Positions 10,697-24,600 of a DNA stretch of 64,000 nt are shown here, one piece after another. Each line of letters opens with the position of its first letter. The stretch's first letter is position 1. The DNA is from Bugula neritina (taxonomy: Eukaryota; Bryozoa; Gymnolaemata; Cheilostomatida; Bugulidae): contig OZ037765.1 in NCBI GenBank assembly GCA_964035545.1, positions 20,089,995-20,153,994 of the forward strand. Reading direction: 5' to 3'. Below the pieces are notes generated by a model. The model ran no database searches. It saw only the letters and a program-made list of their open reading frames with translations, and was not told the DNA's origin. Position numbers and translations under genes: made by a program.

Positions 10697-13600
10697 TCAG
10701 GAACGACTGGCTTTGCTCAGAGTTTCTTCATCAAACTCTATTATATATGTAGTTTCTTTTCGTTCTTTATCTCTTTCTCTATCAGGAGTATAAGCAGTGA
10801 CTTTAGCCATCTGTATAGGAAACCAGAATAAGAGTTATGCTCGATATTACTTTATTATGTGATTTTTCAATTTTTACTCGCACAATACTTTTCATAAACT
10901 TGTATTATCTTTTGGAGCAAATTTTGAAAGGTTAATAAATAAAATACTTACATAGTTAGATCCAACTAAGAAAGCTTGTATAATACCAGCTGTGAAAGAT
11001 GCACAAGACACATTTTCTAAAACATATTATTTTAAAATATGTAACTTGTTTGTAAATCCTTGATAACATTGAGGGGAAATCTGGTAAAATAATTGGTAAG
11101 CAGTGTAGGATAGTAGATAGAATAGTTTTAGCTATACTTTAATGGTAACCATCACCATTTTATTATGATTACAGTTGTAGATTAAAAAAATTTTGCGACA
11201 GCATGTACCAAAATTACAGAGAGCGAAAATTATACTGAATAATATGTATTATTAATAATAAGCATGCTTACTTCTATCCTTGGGTGTTGATATGTAACTG
11301 TTGACGAGAGGATCTTTTTCAATAATGTAATCTGATACAAGATATTAAAGAAACCAAAGAACCAAAGTATGCAAATGCTAGGAGTTCAACTTTGTGCATA
11401 AAACTTGCTATCCTCCAACTTGACTTCACCGAGTCTTTTCACATGTTGGTGAATTTTTTTCAATAAGTACATTATCATAAAATTTTTAGTTGGCAGCATT
11501 ATAATCCAGAAAAAACTCTAAAGACAATATGCATGACTTCATTTGAAGATTAATAATTAGTAACCAGTAAATAAATCAAAAATAGCTCACAAACATAAAT
11601 TTTAAAAAATTTGCCAAATTAATTGAGCTAGAAAGCAGCTGTAGTCTAGTGATTAGAGCACTGGCATTTAGTAAACGAATGTTTATGGGTTCAATTCCCA
11701 GTAAAGGCCATTGGAGATGTTGGAAGAGTATTTAGTCATAATTGCTCCTTTGCAACTATAGAAAAACAGGGGTGATGACTACAAACTCGCGCCAGTTAAA
11801 TGAAACTGCTAGCTCTTTGAATCTAAATCGCACAAAAGGATACAAATTCTCTGATCATCCTGTGCTTGGTTCAACCCATCAGCTTCTTTACCAAACAGAC
11901 TCTATTAAATTAAATAATGCTCAAAATATAAATAAAAAACAATGCCAGTATATGTTAAATTTTACACATCATTGCACAGTTTTAAAAACCCAATTATGCC
12001 AATATATCAAAATATTACTAATCAATAAACACTTCAGATAATGAAAATTTTACAGTTTACCTTCCAAACAGTAGATTTAATAAAAGACAACATCTTGTGC
12101 AGATTTATTTCTCTTTTATAACCTTTTTCTCGTATATAGTTGACATCAAGTATCTTTGTTCCCACTTCATAGCCCAAGTCATGAAGCCTATAAACAATAA
12201 CTTTTATTTCTGTGTGTTTGTATAAATTCAATGCAAGCAGAGTCAAAGGGTATTTCATAATAACTCAATATAGTTTAGAGTCGCATGCTTTCTGCAAAAC
12301 CACATGCAGTTACACTTCCTAACTAAAGCTGCCTCAAAGTGGTATCCCAAATTTTATTTTTTTGTAATAATTTATTACAGCAATCACTTGAAAAAATAAT
12401 CTAGTCATTCTACTAAATTGTGCCTCAATTTTAAAGAGTTGATGTTTTAATTTTGATTCAGTAATATTACCTAATGATAACAACATAGTAAACAAAAGCC
12501 AAAAATATTTCTAAAAATGTTGTACGGTTCATCTTCCTTAGCAAGTGATGTTCATCACATTCCATCTGTGAAGTAGCACTTCTTACTTTAACAAGGGTAA
12601 AAAATTGTTTTCTAAGCATAACTGAAACCAACATGAGCTAGTACAGAAAGTACACAAGCTCAAAATACAATTAATTTTTAAAGCAAAAAAATCCGTTTGA
12701 AATGCACATGTAGATTCTAGATACTAAGGAAAGTTTGGAGATTTTTCATGGCTAAACAGCTCCAAAATTACAGTCTGTCAAAAAATTAGTCTCATTCAAA
12801 AGATAGTTTGCCAATAAAAAAAGGAAACTCAATTAGATACTCCAGGAGAGCAAGACATAACCGATAGTTTGGCTTTTTACAGCTGAGAGAATGTGTCTAA
12901 AATAAAAAGTTTGCAAATTTTTTACACTTCTAAATTTTACAAAGCTTCAAAAGTTTATAACAAACTGAGCTGGATTACAACGCATAAAGCAGTTAAAATA
13001 TACAGAAGTTGTAATATAATGGTGACATTTAGTTTCATCAGTCAGATAAATTAATACTCACTTGCTATTTAAATCAGTAACTGTAAGAGCTCTTTTCTCA
13101 CAATAGGAAACCATTTCAGAGAATAGAAATGCATATGTGGCTACATTTATCTAAAACAAAAGTCAAGTCCATTTTACAAATTTCAAACTACTTATTTTAT
13201 TTTGAGATAAAATTCTTAACTTTTGAATTGTTGAATAGATTTACACAAGGCACTTGTACACTTTCAACTTCATTTCGAAGCTAACTTTAAAATCTTTTAC
13301 TAATTATATTCAACAAAACGCTTTGCAGATTGTAAAAAGTTATAAGAAAATTGAACAAATACACTATTACCATATAATTTACCTTTATATATTGCATGAA
13401 TAAGACACACTTTTACTCTGATTTGCTGTTGCATATATAACTTTTAGCTGGATAACCTAGGCACATTTCAAACTTTCTAATGATAAAAATTTCTGAATGA
13501 AAAAGAATTTTCACGTGTAATAAGAGAAACCTGCCTATTCAAAAACAAATAACCTATATAATATTGAATAAAGGTATTCAAAGCAACAGATTCTGGAATC

Positions 13601-14339
13601 TTAGAATTAATCTTAGTTCAAGAGTAATAATATAAGACCATTGACTTTTATTTCACACATAAAAAGTAATATAAGCCAGGAGGTTTATCAATTTAAATCA
13701 AAGGAAGTCCAGTGAACCTGGATCATCCATTGTAATAATGGTCATTATCATACCGAAAACAATTGATGTTAATACAAAATTCAGAAAAAAATCCTTTCAG
13801 TCTATATTTTTCAATAAAAATCTGCATGACCACAATATGCAGTTCATATTGTATAGGTGGTTCATGTGCTATTTTCTAGTACATGAAAACAGTGTCACTG
13901 GCACTTTAAAACTAAAAACTATCAGTATAATGCAGAGCAATTCAAAACAACAACTTTTTTATATTTGAAACTGTTAAAAAAAGGGTCAAGTTAGACTTGG
14001 TGCATACCTCTATTTCTAATCATTACTTTTCAAACATTTGTTCACAATTTAAATTATAACTATGAGCTTTACATGATAAATTAAAATAATTTTAAACATA
14101 TATATTATAACACTAAATTTGATATTAGCTATAATAAATAAACATACTTTGTAATATCATTAGTTATAATATAAAAATTCTGAGTTCACGTTATCTTTAA
14201 ATTAAACCCCTAGCTTAGTTGGAGCATTTAGCAATTGCCAACTGACACTTCCGCTAAAATTATATAATTGACATACCTCAGCCCTGGGTTTGCTTAAAGG
14301 TCTGTCAAGAATGCTATTTTTTCTAGTGCCTGAAGACAT
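10697..14339 (-). CDS. TRAPPC5: TRAPPC5, TRAPP vesicle-tethering complex subunit
   Basis: Bet3-family subunit (yeast Trs31) of the TRAPP complexes, which act as Rab1/Ypt1 exchange factors in ER-Golgi traffic. Seven exons in transcript order: 14339-14277, 13150-13062, 12187-12061, 11901-11844, 11331-11272, 11016-10952 and 10810-10697. They sum to 576 bases, 191 residues (human 188), and phases match throughout. Family signatures are visible in order: AFLFSEMVSYC, LHDLGYEVGTKILD, FIKSTVWK, LFGKEADGLNQAQDD, YYIIEKDPLVNSYIS, CASFTAGIIQAFL and a C-terminal TYIIEF strand. It runs tail-to-tail into CDC20, with stop codons 89 bases apart. A minus-strand AATAAA (plus-strand TTTATT at about 10629) sits just past its stop and close to the CDC20 stop. 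Confidence 0.95.
11635..11750 (+). mobile_element. tRNA-derived SINE, copy B (3'-truncated)
   Basis: The head GCAGCTGTAGTCTAGTGATT leads into GAGCACTGG and a B-box-like GGGTTCAATTCCC, followed by the family body AAAGGCCATTGGAGATGTTG. Similarity to the other copies fades after about 11750. It lies in TRAPPC5 intron 4, antisense to that gene. Confidence 0.78.
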
Positions 14340-14667
14340 TGTCACTTGCTCTTAAAAGATAAAAGCAAATCAGCATAATGTTTGAAATTCTGAGTCAATG
14401 CAATGCTTAAAATTAAAGTACTAGAAGACTAGACAACTAGTTTCACAATCACCGTCACCCATTATTAGAGAGTGAGACAATATGGTTGATTGATTGATTG
14501 ATTTTGTTTCTATCACTAACATGATATATGTTGTGAGAAAAATGTGTTAAATACCGATGCCCATGATATTAAAAATGATAACAGTGTAACATACATGGCT
14601 TAAAAATAGGAGTAAAAAGTTTCTGAGGCTGGAAGTTCAATTAACAAAAATTATTATACAAGTTTAT

Positions 14668-14892
14668 TTAGCTTGAGTGCTGCCTGGCGTATAAAATAAT
14701 ATCTGCCCCAAGTGCTTCTGTATTTAATATTAATCCGTGCAGTTCATCTAGCTTGTAGCGTACAGATTGTGCATTGGTCAGTATGATGGCTGGCAGGGGA
14801 ACTCTTGAGTTTTTAACTTGATGTTTCACACAAACCCCGGCTCGTTTTCCTCTTTTTCTTGCTCTAAGTATTCCAGGGTCAACATTTTTAAC
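14668..14892 (-). mobile_element. LINE ORF2 fragment (start of the endonuclease domain)
   Basis: On the minus strand a frame of about 74 codons runs from 14892 to a stop at 14670. It reads RKRGKRAG, then PLPAIILTNAQSVRYKLDEL. This basic linker followed by a 'P-x-P-x-I-x-L-x-N-x-x-S-x-x-x-K-x-D-E-L' start is typical of endonuclease domains of CR1/L2-like non-LTR retrotransposons. An in-frame stop just upstream and the abrupt end show a dead fragment. Confidence 0.7.
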
Positions 14893-15049
14893 TAGTGAAT
14901 TCCTAATTTTTTCCTAAACTGCCAATGTTAAAACAAACTTGAAACTTTTAGTTTTCTTTAACCATTACTATGGGCCTACTTCTACTCCCAGGTCAGAAGG
15001 AGGGGCATCTAAGATTATGATATATAATTTATGATTCTTGATTTGGTAA

Positions 15050-15830
15050 ATCTTAGACTACCACTTATACTATATATTCATTATCACTATGAGACTATCA
15101 ATATGAGCAACATTAAATTTAATATTATAATTACAATAGTGATTATATTTTACCCATATTAATTCAATTTACTATCAATATTATAGCCGTACCATTACCT
15201 GTAAATTATAGTATAGCTTATACATAATATAGTTATAGTCACAGAAATAAAAGAACTTCACCAACAGGAAACAACTAACAAGTAAACATCAACCTGTAAA
15301 TCAAACTGTTCCTCTAAGTCTAATAGTTATACTTACATATACAGTTTTTGCTAGAGTAAGAGTTTGAGTTACTGTAGTCGTAGAATCAGAGTGTCAAGTG
15401 AGAATAAGAATCGAAATGAGATGAAGTGCAAGTCTAAAAAACACTAACATAATGAGAGTGTAGTAGAAATAATAACATAAAACTTAAACTATTGGGTTAT
15501 TATTATTACTTTTAGTATTACTATCAGATATTATCAATAATGATTAGTATTAGTATTATACTTAATCTTACTCAAGTCGGACTCAGTGTCAGTGTGTTAG
15601 ATTCAGTTTGACTTTCACTTTGACTTTGTTGAATTACTATTAATATTACTATTATTATTAATATTAGTATTAGACTATCACCATTAGTATTACATGTACC
15701 AGTGCTATATCTATCACTATTAGTATTTCCAAATTCAATTTATAATCATTATAATTATTTTAATTTTTATACTTATTCTGATTCTTAACAGCTAACACTT
15801 TGACTTAGAGTTAGCACTCAACAGTTAACT
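15050..15830. repeat. Degenerate hexanucleotide tract 2
   Basis: Runs of ACTATCA, TTAGTA, TACTAT, ACTTTG and AGTATT words. There is a short near-perfect hexamer run at about 15610-15630 (GACTTTCACTTTGACTTTG) and stretches of (TTA)n and (ATT)n. It has the same texture as the tract at 4731-5200 and lies between divergent genes. Confidence 0.65.
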
Positions 15831-16852
15831 TAACAGTTGATAATAATGGTTGGAGGAGTGAAACATTGACCGTCAACAATTTCAACCTAATCTCATGTTG
15901 TAATGGTAATTGTCATGAACTATACACGTTTAAAACTTATACTCATTTTAAAGCAATAATATCATAAATATTTTATCCCAATGAATATCAATATGATGAA
16001 TGATGAACTATCAATCGTATTTACATTTTGCAGAACTTTCACCGTAGTCTTGGTTCATAATATATATTTGTTTGTCTGAGCTTTTTAAACTGTAAAAGTT
16101 AGTTCATCGTTTATGTACTAAAAAACGTTGGTGATGACAGGCTATTTATTAACCTTGACCTTAAAAAAGCCAGTTCCGTTAACTGCGTGCGCATCGTTGT
16201 CACTTAGGAACAGTTTGCATGGAGAATTTGTAAATCCATGAAGTTTGTGTCTATGCAGACAAGTTAGACAGCAATAATGTACGATTCACACCTTTTATAG
16301 TATCATAGTTAGCTACTAAAGATAGTTTTAACTGTTTTTTATACTTGAAATTTTGTTTTTATATTTAGTAGTTTTATTGCTATATAACATTCATATAAAT
16401 ATCAATATGAATATTCATACTATTTTGTTGTGCTTGTACACGTACTCGCAGTCAATACTTATAGTATCACAATCGAATATAGTGAGAGTGAATTGACTTT
16501 TTTCTGTGTGTTAATTTTGACACAAACATAGAAATATGCACAAATTTTATTTTTGATATTTAATCAATTTTTGAAGCAGTCACATCCCATCGGTTTTTTA
16601 TTTTCTGTTTACTTTTAACTATTTAGTTTCTAGTGTTTAGAAGCAGCTACAATACTGTATATTTGATAAATTTTGTTACTATCAGTAATGTAATTTTTGT
16701 ATTTTTAATTTTGAAGTTACAATTTGCTATAAAACCTACATATTATGTTATGTAATCTCAAATTAGAAGAAAATCTTACAAACCTATTACCACTTTTACT
16801 TTTAGAATTAATTGCAGTACTATGCTTATTTGTCTTATGTTTCAGAATCAAC

Positions 16853-19800
16853 ATGGAGATTGTATATGTTTACACAAAGAAACGAGCAGAGTTTGGCAAA
16901 CAATGCAACTTTTCAGATAGACCAGCTGAGTTACATGTAGATATTTTACCTGATCCTAGTCTCCTGGATAATTTCATCGAACGAGATCCAGTTGACAATG
17001 GCATTCAGTGTGTGCAAATGATGTCAGAGCATGAGGTAAAACATAGTAAATGTTGTTATTTTATAATTATTTGTTCTATTTTAACAATTTGATTGAAGCA
17101 TAAACTGACTTTTTTTGTTGTGTAGGTAAACACTGAAAGGTTTGAAACAGAAACAAGAGGAATTAATCACACGGAGGGTGGTTGGCCTAAAGATATTAAT
17201 TCAGCAGAGGTAGAGCAAGTGATGAGATACAGAAAGAAAGTAGAAAAAGATGAGATGTATGTGAACACAATACAACAGCTTGGCTCAGTAAGTATTCTAC
17301 AATAGATTGCAGCTATCAACATGGAAAAAACCTTTAAAAAAGTTATAAATAAAATTTGTATGTATTTAATAGGTTATGGAACATATAATTAGGCAAAACA
17401 ATGCACTAGACATATATGAAGACTATTTTGCTGATATTGAAGTAGAAGGCACAGACGAGCCTCCATCAGCTAAAACCATCAATGTTTTCAGGTATGGCAT
17501 GGTATTCATTTTCAGTAATAATGGGAGATAAACTATAAAAAATCAGTTGATCAAAATCTTTGCAATTATACATTTACTATGATCTAATTTTTCAGAAACA
17601 AATTACACATAATATATTATTTTTATCTATGCTAGTTAAAGTGTAACTAAAACTTGTAGCAGTACAATTGCAACATTAAAGTTGTAATTGTGAAAAGTTT
17701 GTACATGATTTTTGCTAAATTATAGCAACTCAATAAGAACTGATTCAATTGAAAAAAGTTATTTATCAAAGTTAAAAATTTGCTTGATATGTTGTGTAAA
17801 ATATTGAAAATTTTTTACATATAGGGATCCAAATGAGTACAAGAGAACAGCTACACACATATCCTGGTTCCCTGATGGACCCAGAAAGCTAGCTATTGCA
17901 TATTGCAACCTTGAGTTCCAGAGATCACCAACAGATATCTGCCATGATTCTTATATCTGGGATGTTGGTGAGATTTTAAAGCCTTCATTTATAGCTTTTT
18001 CCGAATTTATCTGTTCAAAAATTCTTGCATGTGCCAAGCTTTTAAAAGGTTTTTCAGGTTGTATTCTTAAATATGATGATAGTTGAACTTTTTTAGAAAA
18101 TCCAAACAAACCGGAAATGACATTGAAGCCTGTTTCACCATTGGTATGCATAGAGTACAATCCCAAAGATTCCCATATCTTGCTTGGTGGCTGCTACAAT
18201 GGCCAAGTTGGTAGGTTGCTATAAGTGTCATACAGTAGTTGTCTGTATAGCTGTAATGCAGTAACTGCAGCACTTGTATACTTCATATGTAGCTTTTCTT
18301 TATGTTTTACACTAACAATCATGCATGCAGTTTTACAGTGAAATCTAATCTAGTGAGCAACTTTCCAATTATACATACAGACATTGTGTAGTGTGACCTC
18401 AGTCAGGGTTCCAGCTTGTCATAAACTTAAATTGCAAATTTCACAAGCAGACTTCAAACATTTTTTTAGCGTACTGGGACGTAAGGAAAGGCCCTCAGCC
18501 AGTTGAGATGACTCCAGTTGAGCACAGTCACAGAGACCCTGCATACAAAACTGTTTGGTTACAGAGTAAAACAGGCTCTGAGTGCTTCTCAGCTAGTACT
18601 GATGGCCAAGTCTTGTGGTGGGATACAAGAAAGTTTAGCGAGCCGTTTGAATCAATGATTTTAGACCCTACAAAAAAGCAAGATTTGACAAAATCTCAAG
18701 GCTCAATGGCATTGGAATATGAGCCAACAATGGTATGTGTAATGATTAATTTTTGTCAATTTTAGGCTTACATGTATGTTTTTCTTCTTGATGTTTACAC
18801 ATTTTGTCTTGCTTTCAGCCTACTAAGTTTATGGTCGGAACTGAACAAGGCTCAATTTTCACATGCAACAGAAAAGCGAAAACACCAGCTGAAAAGATTG
18901 TTTCGGTTTACCCGGGTCATCACGGGCCTGTCTATTCTTTGCAAAGAAATCCTTTCTTCCCCAAGAACTTTTTGAGTGTTGGAGATTGGACCGCTAGAGT
19001 GAGAAAATACGTTCTTTTTATTTTATTGGCTAACAAAATGAATGATGAAGTTGAGGCTATGCAAAGTTTGAGCTTAAAAATCAATTGTTTTGTATATTAA
19101 AAGTTTTACACTTAAAAGCACATCAAACTAGTTAAACTGCTTCAAATATAGTTAACATCTTTCAACAACTGAGGCTTATAATGGAAAGATGACTCCGAAA
19201 AATTGCAAATTCTGAATTTCTTTTTTTACTAATTTGCAAATTGTATATGAAGTGATAATTTTTGTTTTAAGTATTTGAGTTTTTATCTTGAAAACAAAAC
19301 TCATTTTATAATATAAAGTAAATTTTGTAGATTTGGTCTGAAGATATCAGGGAGAGCTCAATAATGTGGACCAAGTACCACACAGCCTACTTGACTGATG
19401 GATGTTGGAGCCCCACTAGGCCAGCCGTCTTTTATACTACAAGAATGGATGGAACACTGGATATTTGGGACTTCCTCTTTAAGCAAAATGATCCAACTTT
19501 AAGCATCCAGGTTAAAATTTTACTCAAGAATTCATTTTTCTCGGCACACAACGAAAACCTCAACCTACTGATCATCATTCCTTAATGTATTATTCTCAAA
19601 GAAACATTAAATATTTGACAGTATTGAACGTGTAAAGTTTTGGTTGCAGGTTTGTGATGATCCACTAATGAGCTTGAGAGCCCAAGATCAAGGTAAATTG
19701 ATAGCCTGTGGATCTCAACAAGGCACGGCAACCCTACTCGAACTTTCAGAAGGACTTATTCAGCTGCAAAGAAATGAAAAGAGCCTTGTTACTGCGGTAG

Positions 19801-21265
19801 GATATATTCAATGCAGCCAAGTCTTGTGTAAAGTCAAGTAGCGCTGCATTCAGCAGTCTTGCTCAATTTTAAAAAAAGACTTCTTTAAAATTCATTTTTG
19901 AAAGTAGCAATTGACTCAATTCCTAGTCAAGGTGATGAACACATTATATTATGAGAGCTAGACCACTGTCAATGTTGTTGATGTGGTAGTGTTTCGTGTA
20001 TGTATTCTAATTTCAGCTCATGAGTCACAATATTTGTGAAAATTATATGAAAATATTGGCAAATGAAATGCTCAATCATTAAATACTTACTATAGCTTGT
20101 TGGTTTTGTTAGATGTTTGAAAGAGAAACAAGAAGAGAAAAGATTTTGGAAGCAAGACACAGAGAAATGAAGTTGAAAGAAAGAACTAAATCAAAGGGTG
20201 CAGCAGAAAAGGTAAAGTTTGCAGTAGAAATAAGAAGCTATAATTGGCTATTGACAATATTTTTGTGTTCTCATATTTAACTTCACATTAGTTGATAACA
20301 GCATACTCTTAAAACTGCAAGATAGCGGTAAAGTTGCCCCATGCAAAATACATGGACAGTCAATTTAATTTTTGCTACCAATTCATATTTTAAATAAACA
20401 AAGATTAAGAATTTGTTTATAAAATTTTTTTTAATAGAAAGGGCTTGTATACCATGTTTATCAATGCATGTCAGTGTTTGTTTTTGTAATTCTAACTTTA
20501 TACTTACAAAAACTTTTTTAATTCAACAAATAACTTTTTTACTATTACTTAAACCAAAAACAATCTATACTTCAGAGAAATATTTTGATTTTTGGGGTTT
20601 TTATAATTACTAATTTCTGTAGGATGATGATGAAAAGGAAGAAGATTATGACGAAGAAGATTTAGTAGGTAAAGCTGAAGCCGACTTCTTTGACACAATT
20701 GAGCATGCCGTAAAGTTGAGGGAGAAGAAAGATGCTGAGAAGAAGAAACAGGAAGAAGCTCTTAAAGCCAGTGAGGATGCAGGAAGTGGTAAAGTGAGTA
20801 AATAAGCAAATAATTTGATTATGCAATAGATTAGATTAATATTGGAGTTTAAAAACATCTACCAAATCATCTTGAAACTAATTTGAGTTAAATTGCTAGG
20901 CTCAATATTTCATTACAATATATAGTAATATAATCTAAATAGTAAAAGTCATTACGATGTAATAAATCTTAAGCTCTTAAATAAATTCTTGCAATATGTT
21001 GTTTTTTCTCATAATTGGAGAAATTAATCTGGCAATTGCAAATAGTCAATCATTCGATACACATTGAGCTGCTGGACAATTTGGAAATAGCAGCACAAAA
21101 CTTGTAAACTTGAATAATACATACATAGTTCGTTGTTTATATTATGTTCACACACTTTCTGTATCAAGTGGATATATATCAAATATTGTTAAAGCATGTG
21201 AATAAAATTATCTGTATTCTCAGGTGTCTCCCATAGATGAAGAAAGTAAGGAGAAGGAAGAGTAA
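16853..21265 (+). CDS. DNAI2: DNAI2, axonemal outer-arm dynein intermediate chain 2
   Basis: WD-repeat intermediate chain of the ciliary outer dynein arm; with DNAI1 it scaffolds heavy and light chains. Twelve exons: 16853-17035, 17126-17287, 17373-17491, 17825-17967, 18097-18210, 18470-18732, 18819-18998, 19331-19510, 19650-19796, 20113-20211, 20623-20793 and 21224-21265. Total 1803 bases, 600 residues (human about 605), and phases match. Strong family blocks: [20 protein letters not shown] at the start, [62 protein letters not shown] and [13 protein letters not shown]. The C-terminus has [19 protein letters not shown] and then an acidic, lysine-rich tail. The gene is expected in ciliated or flagellated cells. 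Its 3' end faces the receptor gene 400 bases away. Confidence 0.97.
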
Positions 21266-21665
21266 AACAGTGGCATACGTTTTGGAGTGCAGACAATATA
21301 TATATAGAATACCATGAAAACAGACATTTTTCAGCTAATTAGCATGATTTTTATTATTAAATATTATGTTAACAACAAATGCCACTATATATGATGCTTA
21401 TTTATTTGTACAAAACTAAATATATTTACATTCTGATACATATTGGAGTGAAAAGGCTTGTTTTGAACGACATATAATATATAAATATTAACATATATAA
21501 AAGTAAATAGTAACATTTATGAGTGTTAGTATATTTACGTATAACTACTTGACTTTTCGTTGTAATAATGCACTTCAAGTATCACAAGAAAATGTTTATA
21601 AGTACATCAAATTAGGTGAAAATATATGAGTCGAGGATAGCACGTACACTATATAATATAGTAGA
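21266..21665. other. Tail-to-tail spacer of DNAI2 and the adhesion GPCR
   Basis: A 400-base AT-rich spacer. Both 3' ends must be processed here. A plus-strand ATTAAA lies near 21355. Minus-strand AATAAA hexamers appear as TTTATT near 21344 and 21395. There is no hexanucleotide tract of the kind seen in the head-to-head spacers. Confidence 0.55.
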
Positions 21666-24600
21666 TCATGGTAACCCTGATTCTTCAATCTTTTCCAAGT
21701 TAGCTGGCTCCTGGAATAAAAATTATAGTGACCTATTATTTATAGAACATCTATTTACATAAATTTCAAGAATTTATCACTCATTTAAAGTAATATTTTT
21801 TGGGTAAAGCAATTTATATAAATAATCATTTTTTGCTTTCATAGATTTGAAGATTTTCTTCTTCTAGCAGCACTTTAGTGCATTATAATTAGAAAATTGG
21901 AAATGCCCAGCAATTGAATATATGTTCTAAAAAGTATTAAACAGTAATTCATCAACACTCACATAATCAAATATTTTTGCAGTTTTATATTTTATGATCT
22001 AATATTGGCTTTCATGTATCTTTATGTCAGAATAAGTATAATTCATGCTCTGTAATAGCACTATAGTCACAAAAAATAGGTGTTATTGCAAACACTTTGA
22101 AATTCAACAAAACCAAATAATTATATTAACTACTGATTTACCTCTTTGGGCGTTGGCACATTGTAGTAATATGGAACAAGCGTCTTTTCTAAGCCAACCA
22201 CCATGGGGTGAACACTGTTATGCGTGTCAAAGATTGAGTGACTGTCACTTTTTCTACGAACACTAAGTGCAGATGATCTCCCAGAATTGCTGCTTGTAGG
22301 TCTGTTGGATTTTTGAGAATCATCACTCAAAACTGTTGACACTGTGAGGTTAGACAGTCGGGTTGAGTATGCTATACTCTCATTATCTTCTGAACTGAAA
22401 AACCACATCAAGAGCATTTGAGGCACGTGATAAGGAGTTATGTGCTCAACGCTGGCGAAGTTTCACTGAGTGGAAATATTCACATACAGAGCATAAAACT
22501 GAATCAACCAGTTTATCAATGTTATCAAAATTAAAAACCTGAAATTCACTAAAAATCTATGCAAAGCAGTTTAATATCTAAAATAATAGATCACCAGTGA
22601 TCATGCAAACAAAAGTTAAATTTGATAACTGCTATGCTCAAAAAATGTAATATTAGTGCAGGAAAGGATGCTAGAAAAATTTGAGGACCAAAGTTAATTT
22701 CCCAGATATCTTACTAGCTATCAGAATGAGGTGACAATGAAGATATTGTGCTGCCATGGAAAGCATGGTTAGTCAATCCAGAGTGTCTTTTAACTACGTG
22801 TCTCAACCCTCCAACGTTTCTTCCCATTGTGCCAGATATTATGCCATCAGCTATATCTGCTATATTAAGAGTATGATTTAACCTTATAATGCAATGAAGC
22901 TAGTAGGATAACTAATGGAAACTATAAAATTGTTATAAGTATTGCTTTATTAGCTAATGCCTTTCAGTGTGACTGTAAGTTTTTCATTAGGTACTTTGAA
23001 GCATTTACTTAAGCAATGTTTGAAGGCATCGCAGTGTTGCATTTCCTGTTAAACCTCAAGTATAAAACAGGTCATAACTAATTTTTGTAGGTACTGCGAA
23101 ACAAAATTTCAACAAGTTAACTCAAAAAGTTCGCTAAAACAATATTTAATATTTTGAATAAACACCTTTAAAAGAGAGTTGTAAGCACATGAAGACATTG
23201 TAAAATGGCTTTTTGAACTTTTTTTTGGTGGAAATGTATCTTCAACAAATAATAATTGCACACATTTATATGAAGCTCCTAATCATACCCATCAGCAGAA
23301 CTCTCTTATTATGCATATATCTAATATAGCAGGTTATTCAAATTACTCATAAGTTGTACAATGTACATACAATCATTATACAAGCTCACCTCCACTGCTA
23401 TCACTGGTCTCTACACTTTGCTCAAATTTACCATCCTTCTCCGTAAGAACTGATTTAAGTATTTTCGGCTGCCACGCTGCAGATGCTCTTTTCTCTTTTG
23501 ATAGCTGGTCCTTGTAGTCAAGAGAGCGATCTATTGATCGTGAAGCTAGCTCTCTCTTTCTTGAAAATGCATACCTAACCTAAATAATTACAATAATCAC
23601 ACTGTGCTACAAACTGAAAAGTAAAATAATATTGTATAGCCCCTAGCTGTGTTATATTTTGAGAAAACTTTGCCAGAAGAAAGCTTCAAGAGGAAATAAA
23701 AGATGACAAATTTATGCCATAAAACAGGCACTAATATAATGCTTATTGAATAAGATAGTTATAAGCTCTGGTGTAAATGCACTACCTCTGAACTCCCCAC
23801 ACAATGAAACAGGAAAATGAAAAGTCCTTGCAGAGAGTTTACAATAACAAACAGAAATTCAAAGACTAGCAGATCTTCGTTTACAGCCAGCAGCCCAAAC
23901 ACCCAGTTGACTCCCAGAATGGGTGTGAGTATCAGAACGCTCTTCACTCCAGCTCTAAAACCACATGCACTAAGAATTAAATCAACAATATTTTATGAAA
24001 TTTAGCAAAAAGCTTTGGCAGGTATACAATATTCTTGCATATATAGAATGCAGCATCATAATGGCATTGTAGGTGTATATTTTAAATCACGTTTATCTAA
24101 TTGGAAAGCAAAGTTTCATCCAAGTCATAATAATATGCACTCACTTTGCGGCATGTAGTTTTTTCTGCTCTGGTGGTGCTACTGAGCTTGCCGATTTTAC
24201 AACAATTCGAATGACAATAGCCATAATAATAAAGTTCAGTATGATCACAGCACACACTGGGCCCACAAATGCAGCTATTAGACCATCCGAGATAGAAAGC
24301 CAGCAACTGAAAAAACAAGCCTTGATATTAAAATGAATATGTGAAAATGTGAAGCTCCATAGCTAAAAGGAATTATTAACCAAAGCTAAACAAAAATAAA
24401 CTTTGCAGGAATTACAGTTAACAAACGTTAGAAGTATTTTAAAATTTCGCATAATGTTTTATTTTGATTAAAAGATAGTTGCAAATTATTTTGTATAAAT
24501 AAAGAGTTGTCCAGACTTACAACTTGTCTGAGCCATAACTGTCAAATCTCACTCCCACTGAAATACTGACTATAAGTACTGGGACACCTACAATTAGAAT

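Larger units (their letters stand above)
14340..16852. other. Head-to-head spacer between TRAPPC5 and DNAI2
   Basis: A 2.5-kb spacer holding both promoters. It contains a LINE endonuclease-linker remnant (14668-14892), a degenerate hexanucleotide tract (about 15050-15830), and a less AT-rich block near 16160-16260 that could be promoter. DNAI2 has a likely 5'UTR acceptor (TTATGTTTCAG) at about 16845, seven bases before its ATG. No other coding exon is visible. Confidence 0.6.

Noticed and set aside
11635-11705. Possible tRNA gene
   Set aside because: The boxes are tRNA-like but the arms do not pair as a full cloverleaf, and the sequence continues into the SINE body shared with two other copies.
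16190-16215. RFX X-box-like site upstream of DNAI2 (GTTGTC and AGGAAC)
   Set aside because: The half-sites are four bases apart, where the X-box allows up to three. The match is too weak to call.
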